Assembly (NCBI GenBank): GCA_028689635.1
Contig: JAQVCU010000016.1
Span: 1-40,314, forward strand
Source of the DNA: Oscillospiraceae bacterium
GTDB lineage: Bacteria; Bacillota; Clostridia; Oscillospirales; Ruminococcaceae
Direction of reading: 5' to 3'
DNA length: 40,314 bases
Below, piece by piece: positions 14,151 to 21,466 of this stretch. The first letter of the stretch is position 1. Each line of letters opens with the position of its first letter. The notes under the pieces were generated by a model. The model worked only from the letters and a program-made list of their open reading frames with translations, was not told the DNA's origin and did not search any database. Made by a program: the position numbers and the translations under genes.

Positions 14151-16787
14151 TCATTCCACCCTGGCCCCCACGTAATAATGCTCCAAAATTTCGATGTAAT
14201 CGTAGCCTTCCTTCGCCATCTCAATGGCGCCGTACTGGCTCATGCCCACGCCGTGGCCATAGCCATAGGTGGTAAAGAGGATCTTGCTGCCGGATTCCTC
14301 GTATTCAAAAGCGGCGGAGCGCAGGCCCAACACGTTTTCCCGCAGCATGCGCCCGGTGATGGCGGCGCCCTTGGAGAGGGATCCGCCGGACTGCACCTTT
14401 TGATATCCTCCCACCGTCATCCGGCCGTTGTAGCCGCCGGACGTATAGGAATCCACCTCAAACCATTCCTCCACCGGCACGTCCTCCAGGTCGATGCCCA
14501 GGCGGCTGTCCACCAAAGAGATGACCTTATCCTTTTCGATGGAGACCGTGCGCTTATAGTGGGCGGAGACGTTTTCGTCCCAATGGCTGTCCACCGCCTC
14601 ATATCCCGGGATGGCGGCGCCCCACACGTCCTCCGCCCCCTGGGTGGAACCGTTGGAGATGGAAAAATAGAACACCTCCATCGCTTTTCCTTTGTAACAC
14701 AGCAGTTCCCCCCAAACCTCCTTCACCGCGTTTTTCACCGCTGTGGAAGGCGTTCTGGTGGTGATGCCGCTGGGGGGGCGTCCCTCTTTGTTGGTCTTAT
14801 ACAGCCAGGTGTAGGTGGCCACCGCCTGGGCCTTGAGGGCCTCTTCCGGGGAGGAGCCCATCTCCGCCTGCACCACCCGGCACACGGCTTCGTAGGCGTC
14901 CATTTCGTCCCCGTTGAGGATGAAGGTCCCCTCCGGTTCGTCCTCCTCCGGTTCCTCCGGCTCTTCCTCTTCCGGCTGGGAGGAGGATCCGCTGCTCTCC
15001 TCAGAAGAGGGTTCCTGGGAGGATGCGCTGCTTTCCTCCTGAGAAGAAGACGGGAGGGAAGAGCTTTCTACCGGCGGGGCGCTGCTCTCCGGCAGGGAGG
15101 AGGAAACCGGCAGCGGGGCCGGGGCGCTGGGCTCCTGGGAGGACGTCTCCTCCTGAGAGGGGCTTTCGCTCTCCTGGGAGGATGGCTCCGAAGAGGGCTC
15201 TAAGGAGCTGCTTTCCAACGAGCTCGACGGCGAGACGCTCTCCGGCTCCTCATAGGGCGGCGACGTGGGCGCCTCTCCCTCCCCTCGGTAATAGGCCTGC
15301 GGCAGCACCGGGCTGGGGTTTTCCCGCGCCTGATCCACCTCCACCGCCGGGCTTTCGCCGGGGCGCAGCTGTCTGGCCACCACCACAAAGCGAGAATCCT
15401 GAAAGCTGTAATCGCAGGTGGAAAAGGTCAGCAGCTTGTCCCCCGGCTGCACCTCCACGGGGATATCCAGGAAGGAACGCACACGCACCCCCTGTACAAA
15501 CTCCCCAAAGGCCCGGGTATCGCCAAAAGCGTCGATAAAATTGTTGTATTCGAACACCGGGCCCTGGGCCTCGTAGGCGTTGGTCATGAACACCGCAAAA
15601 ACCTTGTACTGCGCCTCCTGATAAACGCTGTCGAAGGTGATGACCGGGTGCTCCCGGTAAAATTCCAGACTGCGGTAGTTCAAAAGTTCCCCAAACATCT
15701 GGCCGTCCTTCATGTTGTGGCCGTAGAGAAGGATGTTGTCGCTGGGCTCCTTTAGGCTCACACGGTGATCCGCCATGGGGACGCCGTACTTGTTGCCGCG
15801 GCGCAGAAAATCCCGGTGCAGATAATAATCGTTGTCATCAGCCTGCACCACAGGGTAATCCAGCTGGGTGCCAGGCACCGTCAGCCAGCCCGCCACATCG
15901 GGGTTTTCTTGCCAAAGGGAGGCAAATTTTTTCAAATAATCCCCCGGGTATCCTTCCGGCAGGGCCTCCGGCGCGCCGGCGGCGTAAAGGGCGGCCAGCT
16001 GCGCAGTCTGCACCCGGTTGGCGTGGGACTGCCAATAATAGCTGGCCAGATAACCCGCCGAGGAGAGAAACACCAACACGCAGAGCCAAAACGCCCCTTT
16101 GCGCGCTTTCTCCCCGGGGAGATCCCCCCTGCGGGGCAAAAGCTTTTTCCAGCCGCGGGGTTTTTCGGGCGCAGGCGCTGGCGGCGCGGCCACGGCAACC
16201 GCCGCGGCCCCGCTCCGCCCCGCCTGCAGCAGAGCGGCCTCCAATTCCTCTGCGGGCCGATCCCCAGGCATGGGGGCCGCCGCCGCGTTTTGCAGCAAAA
16301 AGCCCTGTAAGTACTCCCGGACGCCGCGGTTCCACACGCTCTCCAGTGCGTCCTCCTCCCCCGGCAGCGCCAGGATACACTGATCCCCCGCCTGGAGCAC
16401 AAAAGCTGAGGAGAAAGTCACCGGATTGGAAAATCCCTTGGCTTCCCGGGGGATGCGTACCCGGAGGAGGTCCTCCTCCGGCAGTTTTTCCGGGTTTTTC
16501 CGCCGGGCGCGGGCCAGCAGGGCCAGCCCATCCCGGTGGATCCGGGTGGGGATCCCCAGTCCGCGGCAGAGCATGGAAGCGGCAAAGCCGTCCTCCAGCC
16601 CGCCGGAGAGCAGGATGATGTCGCTGTTTTCCAGGGCGTGGGAAAGGGCGCGGGCAAAGGCCTCCTGCGTCCGGCGCACCCGCACGGCACGGGAGATCTC
16701 CACCCCCAGCTCCGACAGCCGATGGGCCAGCCCCCGGGGCGCTTCCTGCTCTTCTTCCCCTGTCAGTACCAGGATCTCTGCGGTCAA
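14151..16787 (-). CDS. Multidomain protein: CinA-like (MoCF) domain - TM helix - class B sortase - Ser/Glu linker - SpoIID domain
   Basis: An 878-aa protein. Residues 1-165 resemble the CinA/MoCF fold (AEILVLTGE, SDIILLSGGLEDG, the NPVTFSSAFVL and ILALPGEED stretches) but lack the usual TGGLGPT. Residues 232-252 form one transmembrane helix after a Pro/basic stretch. Residues 295-472 are a class B sortase with YGHNM (His357), FSTCDY (Cys458) and Arg466. Residues 505-620 are a Ser/Glu/Pro-rich linker. Residues 621-878 are SpoIID/LytB, with VVQAEMGSSPEEALKAQAVA and GHGVGMSQYGA. The sortase and SpoIID parts would be outside or in the intermembrane space. The TTG at 16787 is preferred, 44 nt after thiI; a longer frame would overlap thiI. 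Third gene of nifS-thiI. The single frame shows no break, so the fusion appears genuine. Confidence 0.85.
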   Translation of the reverse strand: MTAEILVLTGEEEQEAPRGLAHRLSELGVEISRAVRVRRTQEAFARALSHALENSDIILLSGGLEDGFAASMLCRGLGIPTRIHRDGLALLARARRKNPEKLPEEDLLRVRIPREAKGFSNPVTFSSAFVLQAGDQCILALPGEEDALESVWNRGVREYLQGFLLQNAAAAPMPGDRPAEELEAALLQAGRSGAAAVAVAAPPAPAPEKPRGWKKLLPRRGDLPGEKARKGAFWLCVLVFLSSAGYLASYYWQSHANRVQTAQLAALYAAGAPEALPEGYPGDYLKKFASLWQENPDVAGWLTVPGTQLDYPVVQADDNDYYLHRDFLRRGNKYGVPMADHRVSLKEPSDNILLYGHNMKDGQMFGELLNYRSLEFYREHPVITFDSVYQEAQYKVFAVFMTNAYEAQGPVFEYNNFIDAFGDTRAFGEFVQGVRVRSFLDIPVEVQPGDKLLTFSTCDYSFQDSRFVVVARQLRPGESPAVEVDQARENPSPVLPQAYYRGEGEAPTSPPYEEPESVSPSSSLESSSLEPSSEPSSQESESPSQEETSSQEPSAPAPLPVSSSLPESSAPPVESSSLPSSSQEESSASSQEPSSEESSGSSSQPEEEEPEEPEEDEPEGTFILNGDEMDAYEAVCRVVQAEMGSSPEEALKAQAVATYTWLYKTNKEGRPPSGITTRTPSTAVKNAVKEVWGELLCYKGKAMEVFYFSISNGSTQGAEDVWGAAIPGYEAVDSHWDENVSAHYKRTVSIEKDKVISLVDSRLGIDLEDVPVEEWFEVDSYTSGGYNGRMTVGGYQKVQSGGSLSKGAAITGRMLRENVLGLRSAAFEYEESGSKILFTTYGYGHGVGMSQYGAIEMAKEGYDYIEILEHYYVGARVE

Positions 16788-16831
16788 AGCTCTTCCCCCC
16801 CTTCCTTCTGCGGATGATCTCCTCCGGCAGC

Positions 16832-18007
16832 TTACCGGCCCCGGATATCGATGACTTCGACGCCGGAAATGGCCTTTTCCATCAACGCTTCGCCGTCCAG
16901 CAGGGCCTCCGCCTCCTCCACAAAATGCATCTTCGGCTTGATGCGGGGATGCTTTGGCGTAAAGACGGTGCAGCAATCCTCATAGGGCAGGATCGAGGTT
17001 TCAAAAGTGTCGATCTCCCGGGCGATGCGGATGATCTCTTCCTTATCCATGCCGATGACCGGCCGGAACACCGGCATTTGGGTCGCAACATCGGTGCAGG
17101 CCAGGGCCAACACCGTCTGGCTGGCTACCTGTCCCACGCTCTCGCCGGTGATGAGGGCGGCGCAGTCGTTGTTTTTTGCAATCCTGTCGGCGATCTTCAT
17201 CATCATCCGGCGCATGACGATGGTAAACAGATCCTCCGGGCACTTGTCCCGGATCTGCTCCTGGATCTCGGTAAAAGGCACCACGAACAGCTTCATGTTC
17301 CCGCAATAGCGGCTCATTTTTTCCATGAGGGTGACCACTTTTTGCTGGGCCCGCTCGCTGGTGTAGGGGGGGCTCACATAATGGATCCCAATAAGCTCTA
17401 AGCCGCGCTTGGCCATCATATAGCCCGCCACGGGGCTATCGATCCCGCCGGAGACCAGCAGCGCCGCCCGCCCGGAAGATCCCACCGGGATGCCGCCCGC
17501 TCCCCGGATCTTGCCTGCGTGGATATAGGCCGCCCGCTCCCGTACCTCCACGTACACGACAACGTCCGGCTCGTTCACATCCACCGTCAGATGGGGGAAC
17601 CGCTCCAACAAGATCCCCCCCAGCTCCCGGCAGATCTCCGGAGACGTCATGGGGAAGCGTTTGTCCGACCGTTTGGCCTCCACCTTGAAGGTGGAGGCGG
17701 CAAGGAGGGTCTCCTCCAGATAGCCCGGCGCGGCGGCGGCGATGGCGTCAAACTCTTTTTCCACCGCCAGCGCCCGGGAAAAGGCCGCGATGCCAAACAC
17801 CCGGCTCACCCGGTCTGCGGCGTCATCCAGATCAAGGCCCTCTTCGGCGGGTTCGCAATAAATGGTGGATTGGGCTTTGCGGATCACAAAACTGCCCACC
17901 GGCTTTAAGCGCCAGCGGATGTTTTTGATGAGCAGATCTTCAAAACTGGAACGGTTGAGCCCCTTCAGGGCGATCTCGCCGTTTTTGATCAGGATGATTT
18001 CCTTCAT
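16832..18007 (-). CDS. thiI: tRNA 4-thiouridine synthase / sulfurtransferase ThiI
   Basis: A 391-aa cytosolic enzyme that adenylates and thiolates U8 of tRNA, and in some bacteria supplies sulfur for thiamine. Order: ferredoxin-like domain, THUMP domain (about 60-165), then a PP-loop ATP pyrophosphatase with SGGIDSP at 186-192. There is no C-terminal rhodanese domain, as in Bacillus ThiI, which instead works with a dedicated cysteine desulfurase; the adjacent upstream gene is exactly such a desulfurase. ATG at 18007 is preceded by GGAAGGGAG. The gap to the cysteine desulfurase is 51 nt. Full length for the short (non-rhodanese) class. Confidence 0.95.
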   Translation of the reverse strand: MKEIILIKNGEIALKGLNRSSFEDLLIKNIRWRLKPVGSFVIRKAQSTIYCEPAEEGLDLDDAADRVSRVFGIAAFSRALAVEKEFDAIAAAAPGYLEETLLAASTFKVEAKRSDKRFPMTSPEICRELGGILLERFPHLTVDVNEPDVVVYVEVRERAAYIHAGKIRGAGGIPVGSSGRAALLVSGGIDSPVAGYMMAKRGLELIGIHYVSPPYTSERAQQKVVTLMEKMSRYCGNMKLFVVPFTEIQEQIRDKCPEDLFTIVMRRMMMKIADRIAKNNDCAALITGESVGQVASQTVLALACTDVATQMPVFRPVIGMDKEEIIRIAREIDTFETSILPYEDCCTVFTPKHPRIKPKMHFVEEAEALLDGEALMEKAISGVEVIDIRGR

Positions 18008-18058
18008 ATTGTTACTCCCTTCCGCCGGCGCCGCCGGACGGGTATTCTTCCAATCGAT

Positions 18059-19198
18059 CTATCTTGCGCGGGCCAGGGCCTTCATCCCCTGGGACAGGGC
18101 CTCGCAGAAAATTTCCGCGTCCTCCAGGGTGTTGTACCGCCCGACGCTGATGCGCAAAGCGCTGTCGATGCGCCCCTCCGGCAAACCCATGGCCGTGAGC
18201 ACATGGCTTTTGGCCCCCTTGGAGCAGGCGGAACCGCTGGAGACCGAGATCCCCCGCTGTTCCAGAAAATGCATCATCGTCTCGGACCGGATCCCGGGCA
18301 CACTGATGTTCATCACCGCGGGAACGGCGTCCTCCGGGGAATTGAACTGGATCCCATCGATCAGCCACAGGCCGTGGCGCAGGGCCAGGGATATTTCCTC
18401 AATGCGGCGGTTGTCCTCCTGCATCTGCCCAGAAAGCAGCTCCGCCGCTTTGCCAAAACCCACCGCCAGGGCCGACGCCTCGGTGCCGGGGCGCAGCCGT
18501 TTTTCCTGCTCCCCTCCCACCTGCCGCGGCCGCAGGGTGACCCCCCGGCGGACATACAAAGCGCCCACACCTTTGGGGCCATAGATCTTATGCGCCGTCA
18601 CGGTGCACAGGTCCACATCCCATTTTTTTACCTGCACCGGGATCTTTCCCAGGGCCTGCACCGCGTCGCAGTGCACCAAAAGCCGGGGGTTTTTCCGCCG
18701 CAGCAGCCGGGTCAGCCGTTCCACCGGGATGACGGAGCCCACCTCGTTGTTCACCGCCATAAAGGAGGCGAGGGCTGTGTTTTCATCCACCGCCGCGGCA
18801 AATTCCTCCGGGTCGATGTGCCCCTGCCCATCCGGGCGGACGCAGACCGTCTCCACCCCCTGCTCCGCCAGGCGGCGCACCGCGGCCCCCACGGAGGAAT
18901 GCTCATAGGCGGTGGTAACGATCTTTTTCCCGCGGCTGCGGCCCATGGCCATCACGCCAAAAACAGCCAGGTTGTTCGCCTCTGTCCCGCCGGAGGTAAA
19001 GGTGACTTCCTCCCCCTCACAGCCGATCAGCGCGGCGATCTCCCTTCTGGCCCAGGTCATGCGGTTTTCCGCCTCCAGCCCTTTTCGGTAAAGGGAAGAG
19101 GGGTTTCCGTAACAGTTCACCAGCATATCGTATACGGCGTCCGCCACCGGCTCCGCTGTACGGGTGGTGGCGCTGTTGTCCAGATATATCTCTCGCAT
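18059..19198 (-). CDS. nifS: Cysteine desulfurase (NifS/IscS family), partner of ThiI
   Basis: A 379-aa PLP enzyme. It starts YLDNSATTRT; the PLP lysine is Lys204 in TAHKIYGPKG, and the catalytic Cys325 lies in SSGSACSKG. The short active-site loop places it with the NifS/IscS (group I) enzymes. It takes sulfur from cysteine and passes it as persulfide; location directly before thiI indicates that ThiI is a main acceptor, as for Bacillus NifZ-ThiI. The ATG at 19198 follows GAGAGGGAG. First gene of the nifS-thiI-sortase/SpoIID operon, with a strong promoter and a leader of about 150 nt. Confidence 0.94.
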   Translation of the reverse strand: MREIYLDNSATTRTAEPVADAVYDMLVNCYGNPSSLYRKGLEAENRMTWARREIAALIGCEGEEVTFTSGGTEANNLAVFGVMAMGRSRGKKIVTTAYEHSSVGAAVRRLAEQGVETVCVRPDGQGHIDPEEFAAAVDENTALASFMAVNNEVGSVIPVERLTRLLRRKNPRLLVHCDAVQALGKIPVQVKKWDVDLCTVTAHKIYGPKGVGALYVRRGVTLRPRQVGGEQEKRLRPGTEASALAVGFGKAAELLSGQMQEDNRRIEEISLALRHGLWLIDGIQFNSPEDAVPAVMNISVPGIRSETMMHFLEQRGISVSSGSACSKGAKSHVLTAMGLPEGRIDSALRISVGRYNTLEDAEIFCEALSQGMKALARAR

Positions 19199-19352
19199 CT
19201 TGTCATCTCCCTCTCACGCTTTGCCCGCTTGTGTCCCGGGCCTGTCAAACAGGGCCCATCCGCGCCGGCTGTATCTTGTAAGACGCCCGGCGAAAGGGGT
19301 GGGAACGTCCCTTCCTTTCGGGCGGCCGCAGAAAAAGGCATATGATCATACT
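19199..19352 (-). other. Structured 5' leader of nifS mRNA
   Basis: About 150 nt between the promoter and the nifS start, with no open frame of note. On the minus strand GCCCGAAAGG near 19315-19324 can pair with CCTTTCGCCGGGC near 19285-19297, and GGGCCCTGTTTGACAGGCCC near 19240-19259 forms a second hairpin. No known riboswitch was recognised. Confidence 0.4.
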
Positions 19353-19358
19353 GTGGTT

Positions 19359-19387
19359 ATTATATCCCATCCCGCCCGATCTTTCAA
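19359..19387 (-). promoter_or_regulatory. Promoter of the nifS-thiI operon
   Basis: Minus-strand TTGAAA (19382-19387), 17-nt spacer and TATAAT (19359-19364); near-consensus sigma-A. Confidence 0.85.
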
Positions 19388-19516
19388 CGGCACATTCTTA
19401 TTCCAGTATAAGCGCAGGGCAGCCTCCACGTTCCCCGGCGCCGTGCAAAAGGGCCCCTCCCCAAAAGGCGAATAAAGGAACCGGCTTTGCGGCTGATAAA
19501 CAGGCCGCAGACAAAA

Positions 19517-19548
19517 GGCGGGCGAAAAGCCTTCGCTTTTCACTCGCC
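19517..19548 (-). terminator. Terminator of the TetR island operon
   Basis: A 14-bp stem with minor mismatches (19535-19548 with 19517-19530), a GAAG loop, then TTTTG on the minus strand, 60 nt after the stop of the cysteine-rich gene. The rest of 19388-19607 shows no gene. Confidence 0.7.
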
Positions 19549-19607
19549 TTCCCAATTTTGCAAAACGATAGAACGCCGTTTCCGGATTGCCCTATGCCCC
19601 GAGGCCT

Positions 19608-20153
19608 TCACCAGATCTTCCCTTGGGGAATGATCTGTATAAGACACCGATCGTCTCCATGTTTTATGCTTTTTTGCAGGTTTATTTTCACCTTACAATC
19701 AAACGCTTTCTCAAAAAGCTCCGCGCTGTATCCCGCTGTGCAGTGGCACCAGGACAACGTATTTACCCTTTCCACCTTGGCAAGCATGGGGCATGTACAA
19801 AAATCAAACTGTAAATAGAGGATGCCGTCTTTACAGGACAGGCCCGCTTCCTTTGCCTTTTTTTGATTTGCAAGCTCCTCCATGTTAGAAGAATTGGCAA
19901 CCAACTCTTTTACCAGTGCGATTTTTTCATCCATCCCATAGGTACAATGGCATTTCATTCTGATCTCTTTTGCTTTTGCTTCGTCAAATTCTTCCTCTAA
20001 CCGGCGCATCGATCCATTGACCCATTCGGCGTCCGTTTCCTCTTTGGCGCGCCCAGTTTCGCCGTAGACGATTTTTTGCGCTGTTTCTTCGCCGCTTTCG
20101 CTTTGAACAACTTCGTAAATCGTCTTTTCCTGTATTTTTCTAATATCAAACAT
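19608..20153 (-). CDS. Cysteine-rich protein, possibly V4R/ATC-hydrolase-like fold; last gene of the TetR island
   Basis: A 181-aa soluble protein I do not recognise with certainty. The N-terminal half is helical and charged. The C-terminal half holds regularly spaced Cys motifs: KCHCTYGMD (about 68-76), FCTCPML (about 118-124), WCHCTAGYS (about 135-143) and DDRCLIQI near the end. The pattern C-x-C, C-x-C-P, C-H-C..GYS followed by a final 'GD..C...I' strand recalls the small-molecule-binding V4R domain and L-2-amino-thiazoline-4-carboxylate hydrolase-like proteins; a metal or haem-type ligand is conceivable. GGAGGCAGG precedes the ATG. It lies 81 nt after the small membrane-protein gene and before the operon terminator. 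Base composition is AT-richer than the surrounding genes. Confidence 0.75.
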   Translation of the reverse strand: MFDIRKIQEKTIYEVVQSESGEETAQKIVYGETGRAKEETDAEWVNGSMRRLEEEFDEAKAKEIRMKCHCTYGMDEKIALVKELVANSSNMEELANQKKAKEAGLSCKDGILYLQFDFCTCPMLAKVERVNTLSWCHCTAGYSAELFEKAFDCKVKINLQKSIKHGDDRCLIQIIPQGKIW

Positions 20154-20234
20154 TTTCCTGCCTCCCTTTGGCCTTTTCTTTGTATTTTGGCCGCCCCTCT
20201 ATTGTTGCGTGAAGAAAATACAAGGCGCTGTGTT

Positions 20235-20423
20235 TTACTTTTTGCCTTTGCATGAATTCACAACCAGCACCACGATGGCAACCACAACAGATATTCCCGA
20301 AAAAACGGCATGAAAAGCCATATCCTCCACTGGATGGGTGCTTACCCATGCGCCACAGATCAAGGTGCAGCACAGTAAGACGATGGATGCGATATTGAGA
20401 ATTTTGATCATAACGTGTTTCAT
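20235..20423 (-). CDS. Small two-helix membrane protein (62 aa), paralogue of the preceding gene
   Basis: Sixty-two residues with two hydrophobic helices, IASIVLLCCTLICGAW and AVFSGISVVVAIVVLVV, joined by a short polar loop (STHPVEDMAFH), and a basic C-terminus. The core SIVLLCCTLICGAW lines up with SILLLCCTVICGLW of the protein encoded at 20488-20664, so the two are tandem duplicates. GGAGG lies 7 nt before ATG 20423. The frame stays open further upstream but without a ribosome binding site. Function unknown; a subunit of a membrane complex or a small efflux-related or regulatory peptide are possibilities. Confidence 0.75.
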   Translation of the reverse strand: MKHVMIKILNIASIVLLCCTLICGAWVSTHPVEDMAFHAVFSGISVVVAIVVLVVNSCKGKK

Positions 20424-20487
20424 TTTTTGCCTCCACTTTTTTGGGTCAAAAATCATTGATTCTTTTTGGCGATGCAGGGCCTTTGTT

Positions 20488-20664
20488 TTAACGGAACATA
20501 AAAAGAATGATCGTCCCCAGGGATACAAGAACCGCCGCAAGCGACAATTTGAAATGGAAACGATGGTCTTCCTGCGGATTAGAATGTATCCACAATCCGC
20601 ATATGACCGTGCAGCACAACAACAAAATAGAAATTCCGCCCATTATTTTTGCGAAGAGATCCAT
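20488..20664 (-). CDS. Small two-helix membrane protein (58 aa), first of a tandem pair
   Basis: Fifty-eight residues, MDLFAKIMGGISILLL onward, with helices GGISILLLCCTVICGLW and LAAVLVSLGTIILFMF separated by a polar loop (IHSNPQEDHRFHFK). It starts at ATG 20664, whose A is the last base of the tetR stop codon (TAATG), and AGGAGG of the tetR 3' end acts as ribosome binding site, so it is translationally coupled to tetR. It is homologous to the 62-aa protein of the next gene (same LLCCT.ICG.W core). It would be missed by a 60-aa length cut-off. Function unknown. Confidence 0.78.
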   Translation of the reverse strand: MDLFAKIMGGISILLLCCTVICGLWIHSNPQEDHRFHFKLSLAAVLVSLGTIILFMFR

Positions 20665-21230
20665 TATTTTTCACCTCCTAAAAACAGATCCAATTGTGTA
20701 TTGATAAAATCATCCCGCTGCTGCTTGTTGCCAATATCGATGCCTGAATATTTTTTAAAATCTTCCGCCCGATAAAAAACAAGCTGCATCGTATATACGA
20801 GATGGAACGCGATCACACGAATTTCGGCCTCACTCTTTCGTTCTCCATAGTGCATTCTGATATAGGGCAGAATATCAAAGGGCAACGCGATCTCATCGTT
20901 TAACAGGAAATATGGGATCGATACTTTGGTCAGTTCCTGATATTCGACCATAATATTGCAAACATGGACCAACAGATCTCTAAGCTGGTCTTTCGCCGGT
21001 TTCGCTGAATCGCCGATATGAGAGTACCGGTTGAATTCCTGTAAAACGATCTCCCCAACCGCTGTTTTTAAAAGCTCGTCTTTGGATTTGAAGCAATAGT
21101 TTATCATGGCAAGGTTTACTTCAGCCTCAGCTGAAATATTGCGCGCTGTTAGGTTTTTAATTGGTATGCCATTGGTCATCATCCTTTTTGTCGTCTCGAT
21201 CAGTTTTGTCCGCGTATCCTGATTATCCAT
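20664..21230 (-). CDS. TetR/AcrR-family transcriptional repressor
   Basis: A 188-aa regulator. The N-terminal TetR helix-turn-helix (about 8-55) reads TKLIETTKRMMTNGIPIKNLTARNISAEAEV then MINYCFKSKDELL, the usual 'NLAMINYYFGSKE' type recognition helix. The C-terminal ligand domain (60-188) is helical and does not match a named subfamily by eye. GGAGGAACGCAC leads to ATG 21230. It is first in an operon with two small membrane proteins and a cysteine-rich protein. A large nested palindrome overlaps its own -10, so it most likely represses this operon. Composition is AT-richer than the neighbouring arg and nifS genes, which hints at separate acquisition. Confidence 0.9.
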   Translation of the reverse strand: MDNQDTRTKLIETTKRMMTNGIPIKNLTARNISAEAEVNLAMINYCFKSKDELLKTAVGEIVLQEFNRYSHIGDSAKPAKDQLRDLLVHVCNIMVEYQELTKVSIPYFLLNDEIALPFDILPYIRMHYGERKSEAEIRVIAFHLVYTMQLVFYRAEDFKKYSGIDIGNKQQRDDFINTQLDLFLGGEK

Positions 21231-21244
21231 GTGCGTTCCTCCGT

Positions 21245-21305
21245 TGGCTATAATTAAACATGTTTAATACGTGTTTAATTATAGCCACAAATTTTTCTTT
21301 GTCAA
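21245..21305 (-). promoter_or_regulatory. TetR operon promoter with nested palindromic operator
   Basis: Minus-strand TTGACA (21300-21305), 16-nt spacer, TATAAT (21278-21283). Over the -10 and start region lies a perfect inverted repeat with 16-bp arms: TGGCTATAATTAAACA (21245-21260) and TGTTTAATTATAGCCA (21272-21287), around an 11-nt centre that carries another TGTTTAAT (21261-21268), so ATTAAACA-TGTTTAAT (21253-21268) is itself a perfect 16-bp palindrome. Inferred autorepression by the TetR protein. Confidence 0.85.
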
Positions 21306-21328
21306 GCGTTTTGATCAAAAAATAAAAA

Positions 21329-21372
21329 ACTATGGCAAAACACATCCCCCTAAGAGTGCATTTTGCCATAGT
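21329..21372 (-). terminator. Terminator at the end of the arginine cluster
   Basis: Perfect 12-bp stem (21329-21340 with 21361-21372), 20-nt loop, followed on the minus strand by TTTTTTATTTTTT; lies 95 nt after the argF stop. Confidence 0.88.
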
Positions 21373-21466
21373 CCTAAAATGACGTCCTTTTTCTGCCGTT
21401 TTGCTGCGATGCGATCGCTTTCTTGCGCACGTTCCCCGAAGGGGAACCGGCTGTCTTGTTGTTCGC

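Noticed and set aside
16788-16976. 63-residue N-terminal extension of the sortase-SpoIID fusion
   Set aside because: It overlaps the end of thiI, is Gly/Arg-rich shadow sequence and lacks a ribosome site; the CinA-like domain begins right after the TTG at 16787.
19342-19818. Plus-strand frame of 158 aa in the nifS-TetR island gap
   Set aside because: It crosses the nifS promoter and runs antisense to the cysteine-rich gene; no ribosome site.
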